Translations under genes and position numbers: made by a program
From: Viscum album
Taxonomy: Eukaryota; Streptophyta; Magnoliopsida; Santalales; Viscaceae
DNA: 64,000 nt
Assembly: GCA_963277665.1 (NCBI GenBank)
Contig: OY728165.1
Location: 1,759,284,772 to 1,759,348,771 of the forward strand
Direction: 5' to 3'
Part shown: in pieces, positions 12,571 to 24,590 of the stretch
How positions within the stretch are numbered: the first letter of the stretch is position 1
Layout: the number at the start of each line of letters is the position of its first letter
Notes under the pieces: generated by a model
Database searches by the model: none
Told to the model about the DNA's origin: nothing
What the model saw: the letters and a program-made list of their open reading frames with translations, nothing else

Positions 12571-15231
12571 TATAACAACACTTATTTATGTTTCACACTT
12601 AAACATGATTCATTAAATAAAATATTTACTTGATACTATATATAAGATCAAGAGGTATAGTTTATATGGGTCTTAGGATCATTACATAAAAAAATTAGAA
12701 CATGAAATAAAACATCATTATTGAAAACTGTCTTTACATGACCACATCATTCCATCATAATTAACATTGCATGGGATAACCTGAGGACATGCATAAGAAA
12801 GGGTTGAGCTATAAAGCCTAGTAAGGTAATAAACATGGAATAATATGAGTAATAAAATACATGTTAGATAATAGGAATATAAATGGATCACAATAGAAAC
12901 ATGAACATAAAGTCATGATAAATCATGATAATCATAACATAGAGATGTGACAACAACACTTTACATGGAATTAGCATGAGCCAAGGCTCATTGCACATGG
13001 CGCATGATTAAATCCTCATTTCACATGAAAAATGATTAAAACATCATTTCACTTGAATCATAATGAGTCAAAAACCATTGAACATGACATATCATGATAA
13101 TATACTTTATCCAATGCATTGGAGCACTATCAGGGAGCACACTTCTTAATCATTTCTTTTCAGGCATAAGTGTGCCAAAAAGATCATAAAACATGGATTA
13201 ATTATCATTTATTACACGATAAAATAATGTGGAATTCATACATGAAACTATATAATAAATAATTAAATATGCATAAAGGTGAATACCATTGATAGAGAAA
13301 GGGGCATGGTATTCACTACATGATGACATTGGCTTGGAACAACGCGGTGCGATTTTGGAATTAAAACGCCATGACATAAGAATTTGTAAAAATGGTTGAT
13401 GAGAGAGAAAGGTGAATATCATCATATGTACTTGAAATGGATAGTAAGAGGGTAATATAGATACATTTACCAATATTATTAATGGAATTTTGATTCACAA
13501 TACAAAATAATTTCTTGAAAGTAAATGAGGAGAGATAAATTTCTTATGGAATTTCATCATGATAACAGGTGTAGGTGGGAGGAATTATTGAGTGGGAAAG
13601 GGGTAACTCATCATTCAAACATAAATAGGTAAATATGGGGGAGGTGATAAATCATACCCAAAAACATTTAATTTAAAATAAAATGGCATAACATCTAAAA
13701 TAAAATTAGACAAAAATGAGAGAGGAAGATATCCCTTACTTGGAAGTGGATCCCAAAGGATTGGGAGGGGCCTGAGAGAGGACTCTTGAGAACATTTAGA
13801 AACATGGGAGGATTATAGAGAGATGAGGGAATGGGATGGTCGAAATCCAAAGGCTTTTAGTGAAGATAAAGTGGGATCTTTTGTGGGTTTATATAGGAAA
13901 GGAGGGGGAATTATTTATTATTTAGGTTTGGGACACCACACATTAAACGAATCAAAACAAAAAACGAGCACATGGTTTTTGCCCATAATTTTTGAAAAGG
14001 GGGAGTGGAAGTTTATTTTATAATCCCAATGATCAATATTCTTAAAATAATAAGGTTTTTTATGTGGAGGCGAGTGACACTCTCACGGAAATCAATTTAA
14101 AAAGATAAAATGTTTTATAAGTCTTAGAGGGTGCACTATGTCCTTGTAAAACAAATCAAACAAACCAAAAATATCAACATTTTAATGTAAAAAATATATT
14201 GGTAGAACATATTGTTTATAGTATTTTATTACATCACTCTTGGGTCATTATGATGTCATAAAACACATTATATACTTAAACGATATTTAATTTTTACTAA
14301 AAAATTTTACTATCGCAGAAAATTATGAAAACTTAACCATTAGATAATTTCGACGTCCTAATTCCAAAGATAATATTAATTTTATAAAAATAATTGTATA
14401 AATATGTGAATTTTCAATTTTAAAATAAAAACCGAAATTTATCAAAAACTCAGGGGTTTTGACAAAAACAGCTTTCAAGCCATAATAAAAATTAAAATTG
14501 TATTCATTAAAATTATACGATCATTTATACATAATAAAAAGTATTTTAATAATAATAATATTTTATAAAAATATTATTAAATTAAAAAATACATTAATTA
14601 ATCAAAATATATTTCTTATTTGAATATAAACTAAAACTAATATTTGTGCTTTAAAAACTATTTACAAAGTAACAATAATAAAATGAATGTATATTCTTTA
14701 TTATAAACAAAAATAATGCACATAATCATAGTGCTAAGGTCTTGTTACATTATCCCTTATAAAACCCGCATAAGACTGAAGGGTAAGGTGTGCGATGGTG
14801 ACAGACTCTTGGGGTGGATCAGATAACATCGCCCGGGTGGTAATATCAATCAACATCGACTTATACCGTAGGTGGTTCCATTAGAGCTTAACATGTTGAA
14901 ACATAGATTGGTCTTGGTCAATAGAGACTCCCAATGACGACACCTCATTTCTGAGCTCTGAAAAATAAGCTTCATATGAGGAAAGTCTACTAAATGAGGT
15001 CATTTCTTCCTTTTTCTGAGAAAAATAAATTTGTTAAAACACTCTATTTATACTAATCATGTGATTATTGTTCAATGGATATAATATCATTGATAACAAT
15101 TCTTAATAATATTTTAAAATCCAAAAACATAAAACCAAGGAAGTGCATAATTTTTTACATAACCATTTTACATAATAAAAAATTTAAATAGATAAATATG
15201 AATTTTCATTAATAAAAGTTTGGGTCATTAA
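12571..15231 (-). repeat. 5' LTR of old A
   Basis: This is about 2.66 kb, close to the 2.64 kb of the young LTRs, with the same order of parts on the minus strand: U3 ORF (14734-15003), promoter zone (about 13900), the splice-donor word CCAAGTAAGGG (rc of about 13733-13743), the hairpin repeats (about 12950-13100), the CTGGGCTTTATAGCTC-like motif (about 12810-12830) and an LTR end rc TATAACAAC. Many substitutions separate it from the young copies. Confidence 0.8.
14734..15003 (-). pseudogene. U3 ORF remnant with full-length frame, old A 5' LTR
   Basis: The ATG (15003) and TAG stop (14736-14734) are in the same places as in the young ORF at 51316-51585, and the length is exactly 270 bp. One in-frame TAA interrupts it near codon 41, at the position of a conserved acidic residue. 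Clear identity remains, for example SSYEAYFSEL, EVSSLG, ITTRAMLS and PPQESVTIAHLTL. Keeping length and frame while accumulating many substitutions suggests that it was coding before this copy inserted. Confidence 0.6.
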
Positions 15232-17033
15232 AATATATTTGATATTTAAATCATGAATATCATTCTAGAGATTATATAATTTAGACCACATGGATAATTT
15301 TCATCAAAACATGTTTATTTTCGAGTCAAGTACTGAATATCAACAAAATGAATAATATTGACTTAAATAATTATATAATTGTTATAACATGTCAATAAGT
15401 GACATAAAAGGAATAATGAACTTGAAAAAAGGTTTTAAAAAAGTTGAAATTAAATTAAGTTTATTATTCAATAAGAACAAGGAAAATACATGATGTTTTG
15501 GACTCAAGGTAAGGGAATTTCTAAATTCAATTTCCACTCATTGGGTTTTACAAATAATTTATTGATTTTATGCCAATATAATGTGTGGAGTCACTATTTA
15601 TTTATTTATGTTTTAATTTCATCTTTCCTTTGTGTGAATATACTGTTTCTACACATAATCATTCCATTGAAAAATTCTTTCGTCATTTATATGAACTTGG
15701 TAAGGGAAATATTAACTCAATATCCATTCATTGAGTTAAATATTCATGTCATTGGTCTTTTTTTCAAAGAATACCTGTGGATGACCATTGATTATTTTTC
15801 ACTGAATATCCACTAATATTGGGTGTTTTTTTATTTTAACACATAATAATGTCATTGATTTATCCTTAATATAATGATATGATCTTTGTAAGGGATTTCG
15901 TCTCAATATCATTTCATCAAGGAATATTTTAATGTATACAAAACCTTATTTTATACAGTATAAAATCTACCCTTTGACATTTAAGTTCATTCAAAAGGAA
16001 TCTTTTTATACATAGCATTTTACTAAATGAAAAAAGGAACGTTTTTAACGTATGTGGTGACAAAGATCTCTCTACCGCCCTAACTTTTATTTCATATTTG
16101 GATTTAAATATTAGCCTTAAGGGTTTTAAAAGGTAAATAAATCACTTATTACTATTTTTGGGCGTTTTGGTATTGAGCATGGGTTTAATGTGGATTTACT
16201 AATTCAATATCTTAAAATTATATCTTGTGATTGAAAATGAAATTTTAGGAGTGAAATATTGATAAAATTAATCTTTTACGTGTTATGATTATATAATGGT
16301 TATTGTACATTTGATTGGTGGTTACATGATAAACCAAAGATGAGTGGTTACGTGATAAACCAATGATGAGAGGTTCTCTGATAAACTATGGATGAGTGGT
16401 TACGTTATAACCTCCAATGCATTTGGTTTGGAAGTTTGTCGTATGACTATTCCATTTAGTGATTTGTGTGGATGTCGACCATATAGTTATTCATTTTAAT
16501 TTTCTTTTCATCCCAAGTTACCTTATATATGTTATATGTTTGTTTCTATGGGATTTACGGAAATATTTTGGTTACCAAAAGGGTACACAATGATCTTATA
16601 TTTAGTGAAGTATATTCAATACTTCTTAAAGGTGAAAAGTTTTAATTTATTATAATGTATACATGGTTTTCAAGTTTTACCAAGACTAATAGTATTCCTT
16701 CCTTGTGTATCCCATACTGAGCTTTTTATGATCATCCCATGTTTTGAAAATGTTTTTTATAGGACATAAAAAAGAATAGATTTAAGGATGGGATTAAGGA
16801 AAATTTATACCGTTAAAACATAAACTGATACAATGCTTATTTTTAAAGAGTTTTTGATTTCTAGGAAAAAAATGTATAGTGAGTAGAAGTGTTTACATGT
16901 AATATTTATGTTGTTATGTATGAGTTGTGACCTAATTCTATGAATCTCTAAACCTGAAAAGATCCTTGATGTGAATTAAAGTCAAATTGATGATTTATCT
17001 CAAGATTGAGTAACTTTTAAGGATGGGTCCATA
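15232..17033 (+). repeat. 3' LTR of element B, second part
   Basis: This is the continuation of the LTR that starts at 3804, after the nested old A. The last 420 bp match 796-1228. It contains a 26-bp tandem repeat (16318-16412) and the motif TACTGAGCTTTT near 16720, and ends with GGGTCCATA at 17033. The 108-codon frame at 15490-15816 has no recognisable domain and lies in LTR sequence, so I do not call it a gene. Confidence 0.55.
16318..16412 (+). repeat. 26-bp tandem repeat in element B LTR
   Basis: There are three units of 26 bp plus a partial fourth. The core is GTGGTTACGTGATAAACC, followed by a variable AATGATGA-like tail. It lies upstream of the LTR's 'actgagctttt' motif, the same relative position as the 28-bp hairpin repeats in the A-family LTR, although the sequence differs. 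Confidence 0.8.
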
Positions 17034-19499
17034 CACATATCCCAATATGGCATAACCCATCCAACTATTCCTATAAATTAAAATATTAAATTACCATAAG
17101 ATATCATTTGATGTCCCAAAGGCCCCTTCTTTTTGATGTACCCAAGGCCCTACTTTCATTATCATATCCACATGTATGCACCCTCCCCTGTATCATACCA
17201 TCATCACTTCTTGCCCTCATCATTCCTAAATCAATGTCACCAATGTCATTGATTGTATCAGCTCCTACATCATAAACCCCCCAATGGACTTTCCAGGATC
17301 TAAACCCCTATCATTTGTATGCAAGATTACCAACTATTTCCTTAAAAACAACCAAAACTGCCCCAAATCAAGTATTCTCTAAAATAAACTAATAATTTTG
17401 GTAAGTAACATGAATCACATGAGAAACAAGGTCATATATACTTCCAAAGGACTAATAGATCATTATTAATCTAATAAATTAATGGATTTTTATAAATTTA
17501 ATTTTTTTGAATAGTTTACGATACAAGAAACATCAAGTTTAAATGAAATTTAACATAGTTTACCATTATAACCTAGCTATTACATTAGTAGAGTGAATAT
17601 GAATAACCAAACCATGGTAAATAGGTAAAATGGATTAAAGAAAAGTTAATATTTTGATAAATAAGTACTCAATTTTATGTACGGTTTTTATATGTTTTTT
17701 TCTACAATGAAATATTTTTATTTTTTATGTTAAAATAATAAAATTAATTTCATTCAATTTGATAAAATTAACTTAAAAAAATAAAAAAAATTTAAATCAT
17801 TCTATTAAAACTATCATTTTTGTGATATTTTGTTGTTTTTAGAATTATTTTTTTAGTGAATAGTAATGAATATACATATTTTTCAAATATTGTCATTTCA
17901 TTTCAATTAATAAAGGAATTTTTGAGAATTTTTAATAATGTGATATATAATACCCTTTATTTATAATAATCTAATAAATTCTATTTCAATCATATATATT
18001 AATTATTTTTATATCAACAAATTTTTATGCTTAAAAAACATTTTCCTAAAAACTATTTTTCATATCATTTAAAAAATTAATATTAAAACTGATATATTCC
18101 ATATCAATTTGTTGAAACCTGAAAAATTAATACCATATTTTTAATCTGGTGTTCTAAATTTTTGAAAATTTCTCCCACTTAATTTTTTTCCATTATGAGT
18201 AGTGAATGAAGTAAATATTTTTCACCTCGATAAGGGTAAAATGGGTAAAACATGACTAAACCATGTGATAATGTCTCAAAATCAACCCAACAAATGCAAT
18301 TTTTTTATTAAATGGAAAAAATTTGACCATATCTAGAAAATATTTTAATATATGGAATTTTGGTTCTTTTTCCCGTTTATAATTAAATTAATATTATTTT
18401 ATGTAATAAAAATTTCAAAATGTCACTCTCTCAAATTTAATATATTTAAAACATTAACATAATGAAAAAAATCATGGAAGTTAATTTATAAATATTTATT
18501 TTAAAGCTAAATAATTTATTAATCATGGTTTTTTATATTTATTTTTAGTAATGATCTAATTACAATAAATTCTTATATAATTCTAACACAGTGTCTAATC
18601 AAGTAGTGGAAAAATCATGCAAAATGTTTATAAAACTACAAACATAATATTTTACTATTTTTTAATGGTGACCCATGAATTTTATAGATTAAAATAACAT
18701 ATTTGGGATTTTTAAATATATATATTTTAATTCCATTACTATCATGTTGTATTCAATGTCTAATTATGTAAATAATTCTTAAATGACATTAATAATATAT
18801 AATGATACAAAATATTTCATCTATCTAATTAAAATTCATAAAAATATTTATTTAGAAAATATATTATGATAAAGAGTGTAAATTTTCTACCCTTGGTCAT
18901 TTAGGATACAATTTAGAAAATATATTTAAAATTATAAACCATTATTATAAAAAATTCATTATAAATATTGATATAAAAATTAGTAAACCGTGTGTTAAAT
19001 AATATAAGGTTTAAAATTACACAAAAACATGGATTTATTTCATTAATTGATTATATTTTGACCGTAAAATAATTTTATTTGAATATATTTCCATTTTTAA
19101 TCACTTGTCTTGGAGATGACTTAATTTTATTTTAATATTTTTTGTAATTCCATGGGTTTTCTTTCACTCCCTTATAAAGGGAAACCACATTTCTATTTTA
19201 TTATCCCTAATTTTAACCATATATTTCTATAAAACATAAAAATATATATTTTAATCATTTAACGTCATGAATTATATGTTTCTCCCAAATTTAATGATAA
19301 TTTTAATGGTCCATATGAACAGATCTAATGGAGGCTTACCGAAGAGGAGGTAATCTTCATACCTGATCTCTTTCAAATTATTTACGCTTCAAAATTATCA
19401 TAATATTTGGTATTAATAATAATATAATAAATTAAATACCCTCAATATATTAAAACGTTACGATATTTATGCAACTACTATTAACAACTCTATTTTTCT
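17034..19499 (+). other. AT-rich stretch, no gene seen
   Basis: 17080-17350 is somewhat richer in C and G and contains no open frame of interest. The rest is very AT-rich with no recognisable domain on either strand. A TATAAA at 19173-19178, followed by a C/A-rich leader and GAGGTAAT near 19350, resembles the promoter and donor arrangement of the LTRs elsewhere in this window, so 19000-20617 may be LTR sequence of another old element. Confidence 0.3.
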
Positions 19500-19830
19500 T
19501 CAAATGGGGTGTAAAATTATTTCTTGTGCCTATGTGTGGACTACCACCTACACGTTACGATACAATTCATTTTCCTTTACCATATTTTATGGATGGTTAT
19601 AATTATGGGTTTAAATTTTCTATATGATATTTATAATATAAATATTCTTTTTTAAACTTAATATAATTACTAACTTATTATTTTCTGATTTGTAGAAAAA
19701 GGATAATTTCACTCAAGTGTACATGTGGACTTCCATCTTTAAGAATGGTTATTATTCGTTACCCAATTTCACTTTACAGGAAAAGTTATAAGGAAATATT
19801 TAATAAATATATACAATATTTATTATATAA
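19500..19830 (+). repeat. 189-bp-period repeat, plus orientation
   Basis: The motif ATGTGTGGACTACCACC at about 19533 recurs as ATGTGGACTTCCATC at about 19723, exactly 189 bp later, with similar upstream sequence (TTCACTCAAGTG type). A weaker relative is near 20055. The same motif is present in reverse orientation with the same 189-bp period at 38100-38660. Confidence 0.55.
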
Positions 19831-20617
19831 TAATGATTCCAAAAAATTTATTTTTTATTTATTTTTGTTTCCTTTCATCATTCGATAAGTTAAAACAATG
19901 TTCATTAGTATGTTCGAATTACTATCACTATGAATAATGTCATTAATTTTTCAATAGCTACATTTATTGGTTGTTTATAAATATTTATATAAGTAATATA
20001 TTTGATATTTATATCATAAAAAAATTATATAGATTATGGAACTGTGATCAATGTACATGGTCTGGAATTACCAAATATATATTCTCATGAAAAATGAAAC
20101 AATTAACACCCATAAATGATGATATTATATAAAATATCAATAAATGGGTGTTGAAAAGTCATATGTGGATAATAATTAATGTTAATATTGTTTAAATTAA
20201 TCACATATGTAATTATAATGTGTTTCAATTTTTTATATTGGAGTTTATAGTGCTAGTGAACAAGTTCAACTCTATGTAAGGTATTTTCCTATCACTTTTA
20301 TTTATATGACACAAATCCTATATTCACAACATGTTTCATTTACATGGTCTATATACATAAAATTAATGTATTTTGTTTATTTCATGAAAACTATTACTAT
20401 TTAAAAATTAATTTTTGGTTTTATATTTCATTAGGTTTTGATATGGAGATTACCAAAGAAGTAATGTATTTATGTTACAATCTAATTATTTATCTGGTCA
20501 GTTTAGTATTATGTTTTTGGTGTGTAAATTTCCGGATATATCACATAATAATCTAATAAATTTTAGTATCATATATTTCTTCTTGAGAAAACATGTTTTC
20601 CTTTATTTTTCATCACA

Positions 20618-20620
20618 TTA
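20618..20620. repeat. Left target-site duplication of CACTA element (TTA)
   Basis: TTA immediately precedes CACTACTGGAAT and is repeated at 32996-32998 immediately after the inverted end. A 3-bp duplication is the hallmark of CACTA (En/Spm) transposons. Confidence 0.85.
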
Positions 20621-20632
20621 CACTACTGGAAT
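20621..20632 (+). repeat. Left terminal inverted repeat of CACTA element
   Basis: CACTACTGGAAT is identical to the reverse complement of 32984-32995. Beyond base 12 the two ends diverge. Confidence 0.85.
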
Positions 20633-20639
20633 AAGGCCG

Positions 20640-21020
20640 TATACCCACGGTTTCAAACTGTGGTTATAGCCCATTAAACCGTGGGTATAGTCTATACCCA
20701 TGGTTTGATAAACCGTGGGCTCTCGAGGCCTCATGATTTCACAATACCCACGGTTTTACAAAATTTGTGGGTATATCCCACTAAAATTTTAAATTCACCA
20801 TGGTTATTTTAAACCATGGGTATACATCTATGCCCACAGTTTACAGAACTGTAGGTACACATTTTACAATAGAAATTAGACACCCACGGTTAAGTTAACC
20901 ATGGGTATAGAGGGTTCTACAGTAGCATATTTACTGACGATTTATGAACCGTTGGAATAGAGGGTTCTGCAACAGCATTTTTACCCATGGTTCTCAAACC
21001 AGGGGTATAAAAGGTTTTTT
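20640..21020. repeat. Subterminal inverted repeats of CACTA element
   Basis: About ten copies of a word like TACCCACGGTTT occur in both orientations (AAACCGTGGGTA), often as close inverted pairs that could form hairpins. They begin 20 bp inside the left end. A few copies (CACGGTTT, AACCATGGGGAT) also occur at the right end (about 32937-32965). In known CACTA elements such repeats bind the TNPA-like protein. Confidence 0.7.
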
Positions 21021-21039
21021 GAGAAATAACAGCTTCCCC

Positions 21040-21575
21040 TGGCACCCCCAGTACCACCTACACCCCAACCCCACAGAAATAGCAGTTGTCCCCCCTGCAC
21101 CCCTAGTACCACCTGCACCCAGAACCCCCGACCCCACCACTGCACCCAGCCCCACTACCCCCTACACCTAGGCCCTATCCCTCTAGCCCCCTACACCCAG
21201 CCACACTATCCCCAGCACCCAACACCCCCATCCCCCCTAGCCACCTGCACCCCCACTTCCCCCTCCTGGACACCCCTGCACCCAGAACCCCCTCCCTCAG
21301 CACCCATCCCCCACATTGTACCCCCCTAGACCCCCACCAGCACCCCACTTCCCCCTCCTAGATACACCCCCTGCACCCCCAGTACCACCTGCACCATGAA
21401 CCCCCTCCCCCTGCACCCATCCCCACTACCCCTGCACCCAGGCCCCCCCACTGGACACCAATGGACCCCCTGGACACCTCTTAGACCCTCCACATGCACC
21501 CCCACTATCCATACACCCATCCCCACTACCATCTGCACCCAACACCCCCTGCCCCCACCCCCCATGTAAATAATG
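21040..21575 (+). repeat. C-rich degenerate minisatellite
   Basis: Irregular repetition of words like CCCCCTGCACCC and CCCAGTACCACCTGCACC gives almost no G on the plus strand. Proline-rich open frames on plus and glycine-rich frames on minus (for example 21326-21643) are by-products of this composition. The minus strand carries many G runs with G-quadruplex potential. Confidence 0.75.
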
Positions 21576-23640
21576 TGAAACAATGCAAAATAGAATGCAA
21601 AAACAATGGAACCACAATCCAATGTTTTCACTAGTAAAAACATAAGGATATCTGTCCAAATTGTTCAAAGAAGAAAAATGTTCGTATCAAAAAAGTCCTA
21701 TTTTTTATTAATGAAAAATATTTTCAATCATTTATCTTTACTTTGCTTGGATGCTTCTCCAAGCTGTTTATCAGAGATGGACCTTGATAGAGCATATTTA
21801 AAATAAATTACCTCATAGGCTGTAAGATACACATATACTATATAAGCCCATAAGATAGTATATTTCAACTTCTCATGAATGGGAGGAATAGGGTACTAAC
21901 CTCTCTACTAGAGGAAACTAATTCCAAAACTAGATCATCCAATGGGGGGATTATTGCTACAAAGGCTTGATTGGTTTGATTTTTGGAAACTATATGAGTT
22001 AATAAGGAGGTATGTATGATTAAAGAGGTATGGGATTTGACAAGAATAATTTCATGAAGATCTATTGCATGAAGATGTGTTGAAAATTTATATATCAATA
22101 GTGTATTCGATGTGTTAACATAAAGAAGAAATCTTGGAAGAGTACCGAGGGTGAAGGTATGGATGAAAGAATTTCATAATGAAATTACATTAATGATTTA
22201 GAGATATTGATATGTTTTTGGTTTCTCTAACAAGGGATTAATCACCCTACTTCTGGGCTTGATGTGTTTGAAGGTAGAATGTCTTACACAGGGAATTCAG
22301 TTTTTTCCTACAGAGATTGACAAGTCAGTCCAGAAAACCCAATTATCATGAGGCATTTACCGGTCATTTTCTAGATGAGTGGAATTCCATGAAAAATAAA
22401 CTGTGTGGGGGTGGCCTTAAGAATGAATGAAATCTTTATAAAAGAACCGGTGGGAATATTCACCATGTTCCGGATATTGTATCCGAGAATGAAGGTAACA
22501 TCAGACAATCTCTAATATTTTTTTGGGATATTGTTGTATTTAGTGTTGTGTGGCACTCCAATCATGGTATGTGATAAGGGAATAATGTTCTTTCCCCTGG
22601 AAGTAATATGCCAAAAAATCATGAGCCCTACCATGAGGCCAATGAAGGTTTCACTGGGAATATCAAACCGAACATTCTAGTGTATGATAGTGTATTTTGG
22701 GCACCAAGGTATTTCTATAGTTTCATTGATATAGAGTATAATAAGAAAATCCAACAATGTAAAATAGCTAATGATCAGATATTACATTATCAAATTGTTT
22801 ATGAATGTGAATTTACATTTAATAATCCCAACACATTATCATTTCACCACCTTTTATACCCATAACATTTTCAGAATCAATATATATTGCATAGTATCCC
22901 ATATAAGCTCATTATAAATTCCAATGTCCTCGATCCTTATTCATGGGAATTCAGAATACATTTATACACATTCTCATTCCATCCCTAATTATCCTTTTTT
23001 CCTATTCCTTCCCATGGTTCAGACATAGAATCTGATATAGGAATACCAGGATGAACTAAGGTGGATGGGCTATGCCCACGAGCCAGAACAAGTGTTCGGG
23101 CATCAACAAATCAACACTCAGGAATGATTTCCCCCACAAGAAATTAATTACAATAGCAGCATAAAATAAATAAAAATTCACCATGCCCCCTCTGTATGTT
23201 GGACATCCATGCCTATATAAATGAAAATAAAAATAATCAACATAGTAAAAGAAGAAAAAAATTATACACACTATCAATCCCTCAACTACCTCGTTCCCCC
23301 TCCCCTACAAAGAAAACCACGTAGCCACCTACAGTGCCCTTCTAACCCCCTTCGATGAATATAAGTAACCTCCATTCATAGAAAGTGGTAAATGTTCGAA
23401 GTGGAATTTTCAATAAAGAAAATAAAATAAAAACTCAACTACAACATTCCTGTCTCCTATGATTAAACAAGTCACCACCCAACATATAAGAACCACAATG
23501 GATCATGGGTCCAATAATGTTCCTACAATCAAGGGAGAAGCAGATCAAATCTTCAAAATGATATTATCAAATAGTAGAGTCCTATTAATTAATTACCACT
23601 CTTCCTATTAATGGTATATAATCAGTTTGGCTTGAGTTTC
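21576..23640. other. CACTA interior, no recognised gene
   Basis: Mixed-composition sequence with short frames at 21865-22098 (minus) and 22608-22865 (plus) that I cannot assign. No transposase motif was found. If a decayed transposase exists, 22200-22900, which is less AT-rich, is the first place to search by profile. Confidence 0.3.
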
Positions 23641-24190
23641 AATGCCTCATGGGTCCTTCCCCCGGGACAGACCCCCCCAGCACACCCCTCCCCCCTTAAC
23701 CACCCCTGCCCCCTTCCCTCTTCCCTATCACTATCCCCCCCTGAATACATGTAAACCCCCCCACCCAGTACACCCCCTTTCCCCTGGATGGACCCCATCA
23801 ATTTCCCTCCCCCTTTTCACACCCCACTCTCCCCTCTGGAAAAAAACCCCCTTGTACCACCCTTGACAACCCCCTCCTGGACAACCCCTTCCCCCTACAC
23901 CCTGCCCCCTCCCTGCACACTCCTGGACTGCCCCCTTCCCTTCCCCTTGCACACTCCTAGACAACCCCCTCTCCATGCACCCCAACACCCCAACACCCCA
24001 TCCCCCTCCCCCACCCCTGCACACACCCCTGACCTCTTCCCCAACACCCCCTGCCCCCCATCCCCACCCCCAATACTCATAAACCACCCCTCACCCCGTA
24101 CACCCCTCCCCCCTCACCCCTTCCAATTTAACACACCCATTCCCTCTTCCGCAGCCCCATCACCCCCTTCCCGAAACCCTCTGTCATCTT
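23640..24190 (+). repeat. Second C-rich tract
   Basis: The words resemble those at 21040-21575 (CCCCTGCACAC, CCCCAACACCCC, CCTCCCCC). A 166-codon plus frame at 23788 and a 118-codon minus frame at 23731 overlap here. Both consist of low-complexity Pro/Thr or Gly/Arg residues and are not credible genes. Confidence 0.75.
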
Positions 24191-24334
24191 CCCCAGCACT
24201 ATTGAGTGGGCTTATCGTGTCCTTACAGACCATGATTCAGTACGATTCTTCCCCTGTTTCCCAGATTTGTCACCCTTGTATTTACTAGACATATGCATTA
24301 TGAAAAGGTGTTTGTACGGGTAATGCTGCAACGA

Positions 24335-24590
24335 ACAGATCCAGTGTAAGCATGGATAGTATAAGAACTAATACTATAAGCCCAAAAACTGTAATGATGT
24401 TATTATAAACATTTCTAGTGTGAATAATACTCTTGTATGAAATGCTAGTGTAATGTTGCGACTAATGATGAAAAATGTGTAAATATGTAAACTTTTCCAG
24501 TGTAAACATTGTTGTTAGTATGGGCTGCTAGTGTAATCACTCATAATATAAAGGTTACAGTAGAATATGTGCTAATGTAAGCAATGCTAC
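24335..24590 (+). repeat. Cluster of short AGTGTAA motifs
   Basis: The word CYAGTGTAA occurs near 24341, 24415 (as CTAGTGTGA), 24445, 24497 and 24528, and as CTAATGTAA near 24570. The spacing is irregular (30 to 74 bp). Its function is unknown. Confidence 0.5.

Larger units (their letters stand above)
6166..15231 (-). mobile_element. Old Tekay-type LTR retrotransposon ('old A'), minus strand
   Basis: This is a diverged, inactivated relative of the intact element at 51115-61428, inserted in the opposite orientation. In minus-strand order it has a 5' LTR (15231-12571), primer site (12568-12557), gag-pol remnants (12062-7570), polypurine tract (7536-7522) and a 3' LTR (7521-6166) that lacks a central block and its outer end. 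Because the outer end is missing, no target duplication can be shown. It sits inside the 3' LTR of element B and is therefore younger than element B. Confidence 0.8.

Noticed and set aside
15490..15816. 108-codon hydrophobic ORF
   Set aside because: It sits inside LTR sequence of element B, is rich in AT-encoded hydrophobic residues, and is absent from any second copy I can see.
23788..24288. 166-codon proline-rich ORF
   Set aside because: It lies entirely in a C-rich low-complexity tract, overlaps a 118-codon Gly/Arg frame on the other strand, and has no domain; long frames are expected from this composition.
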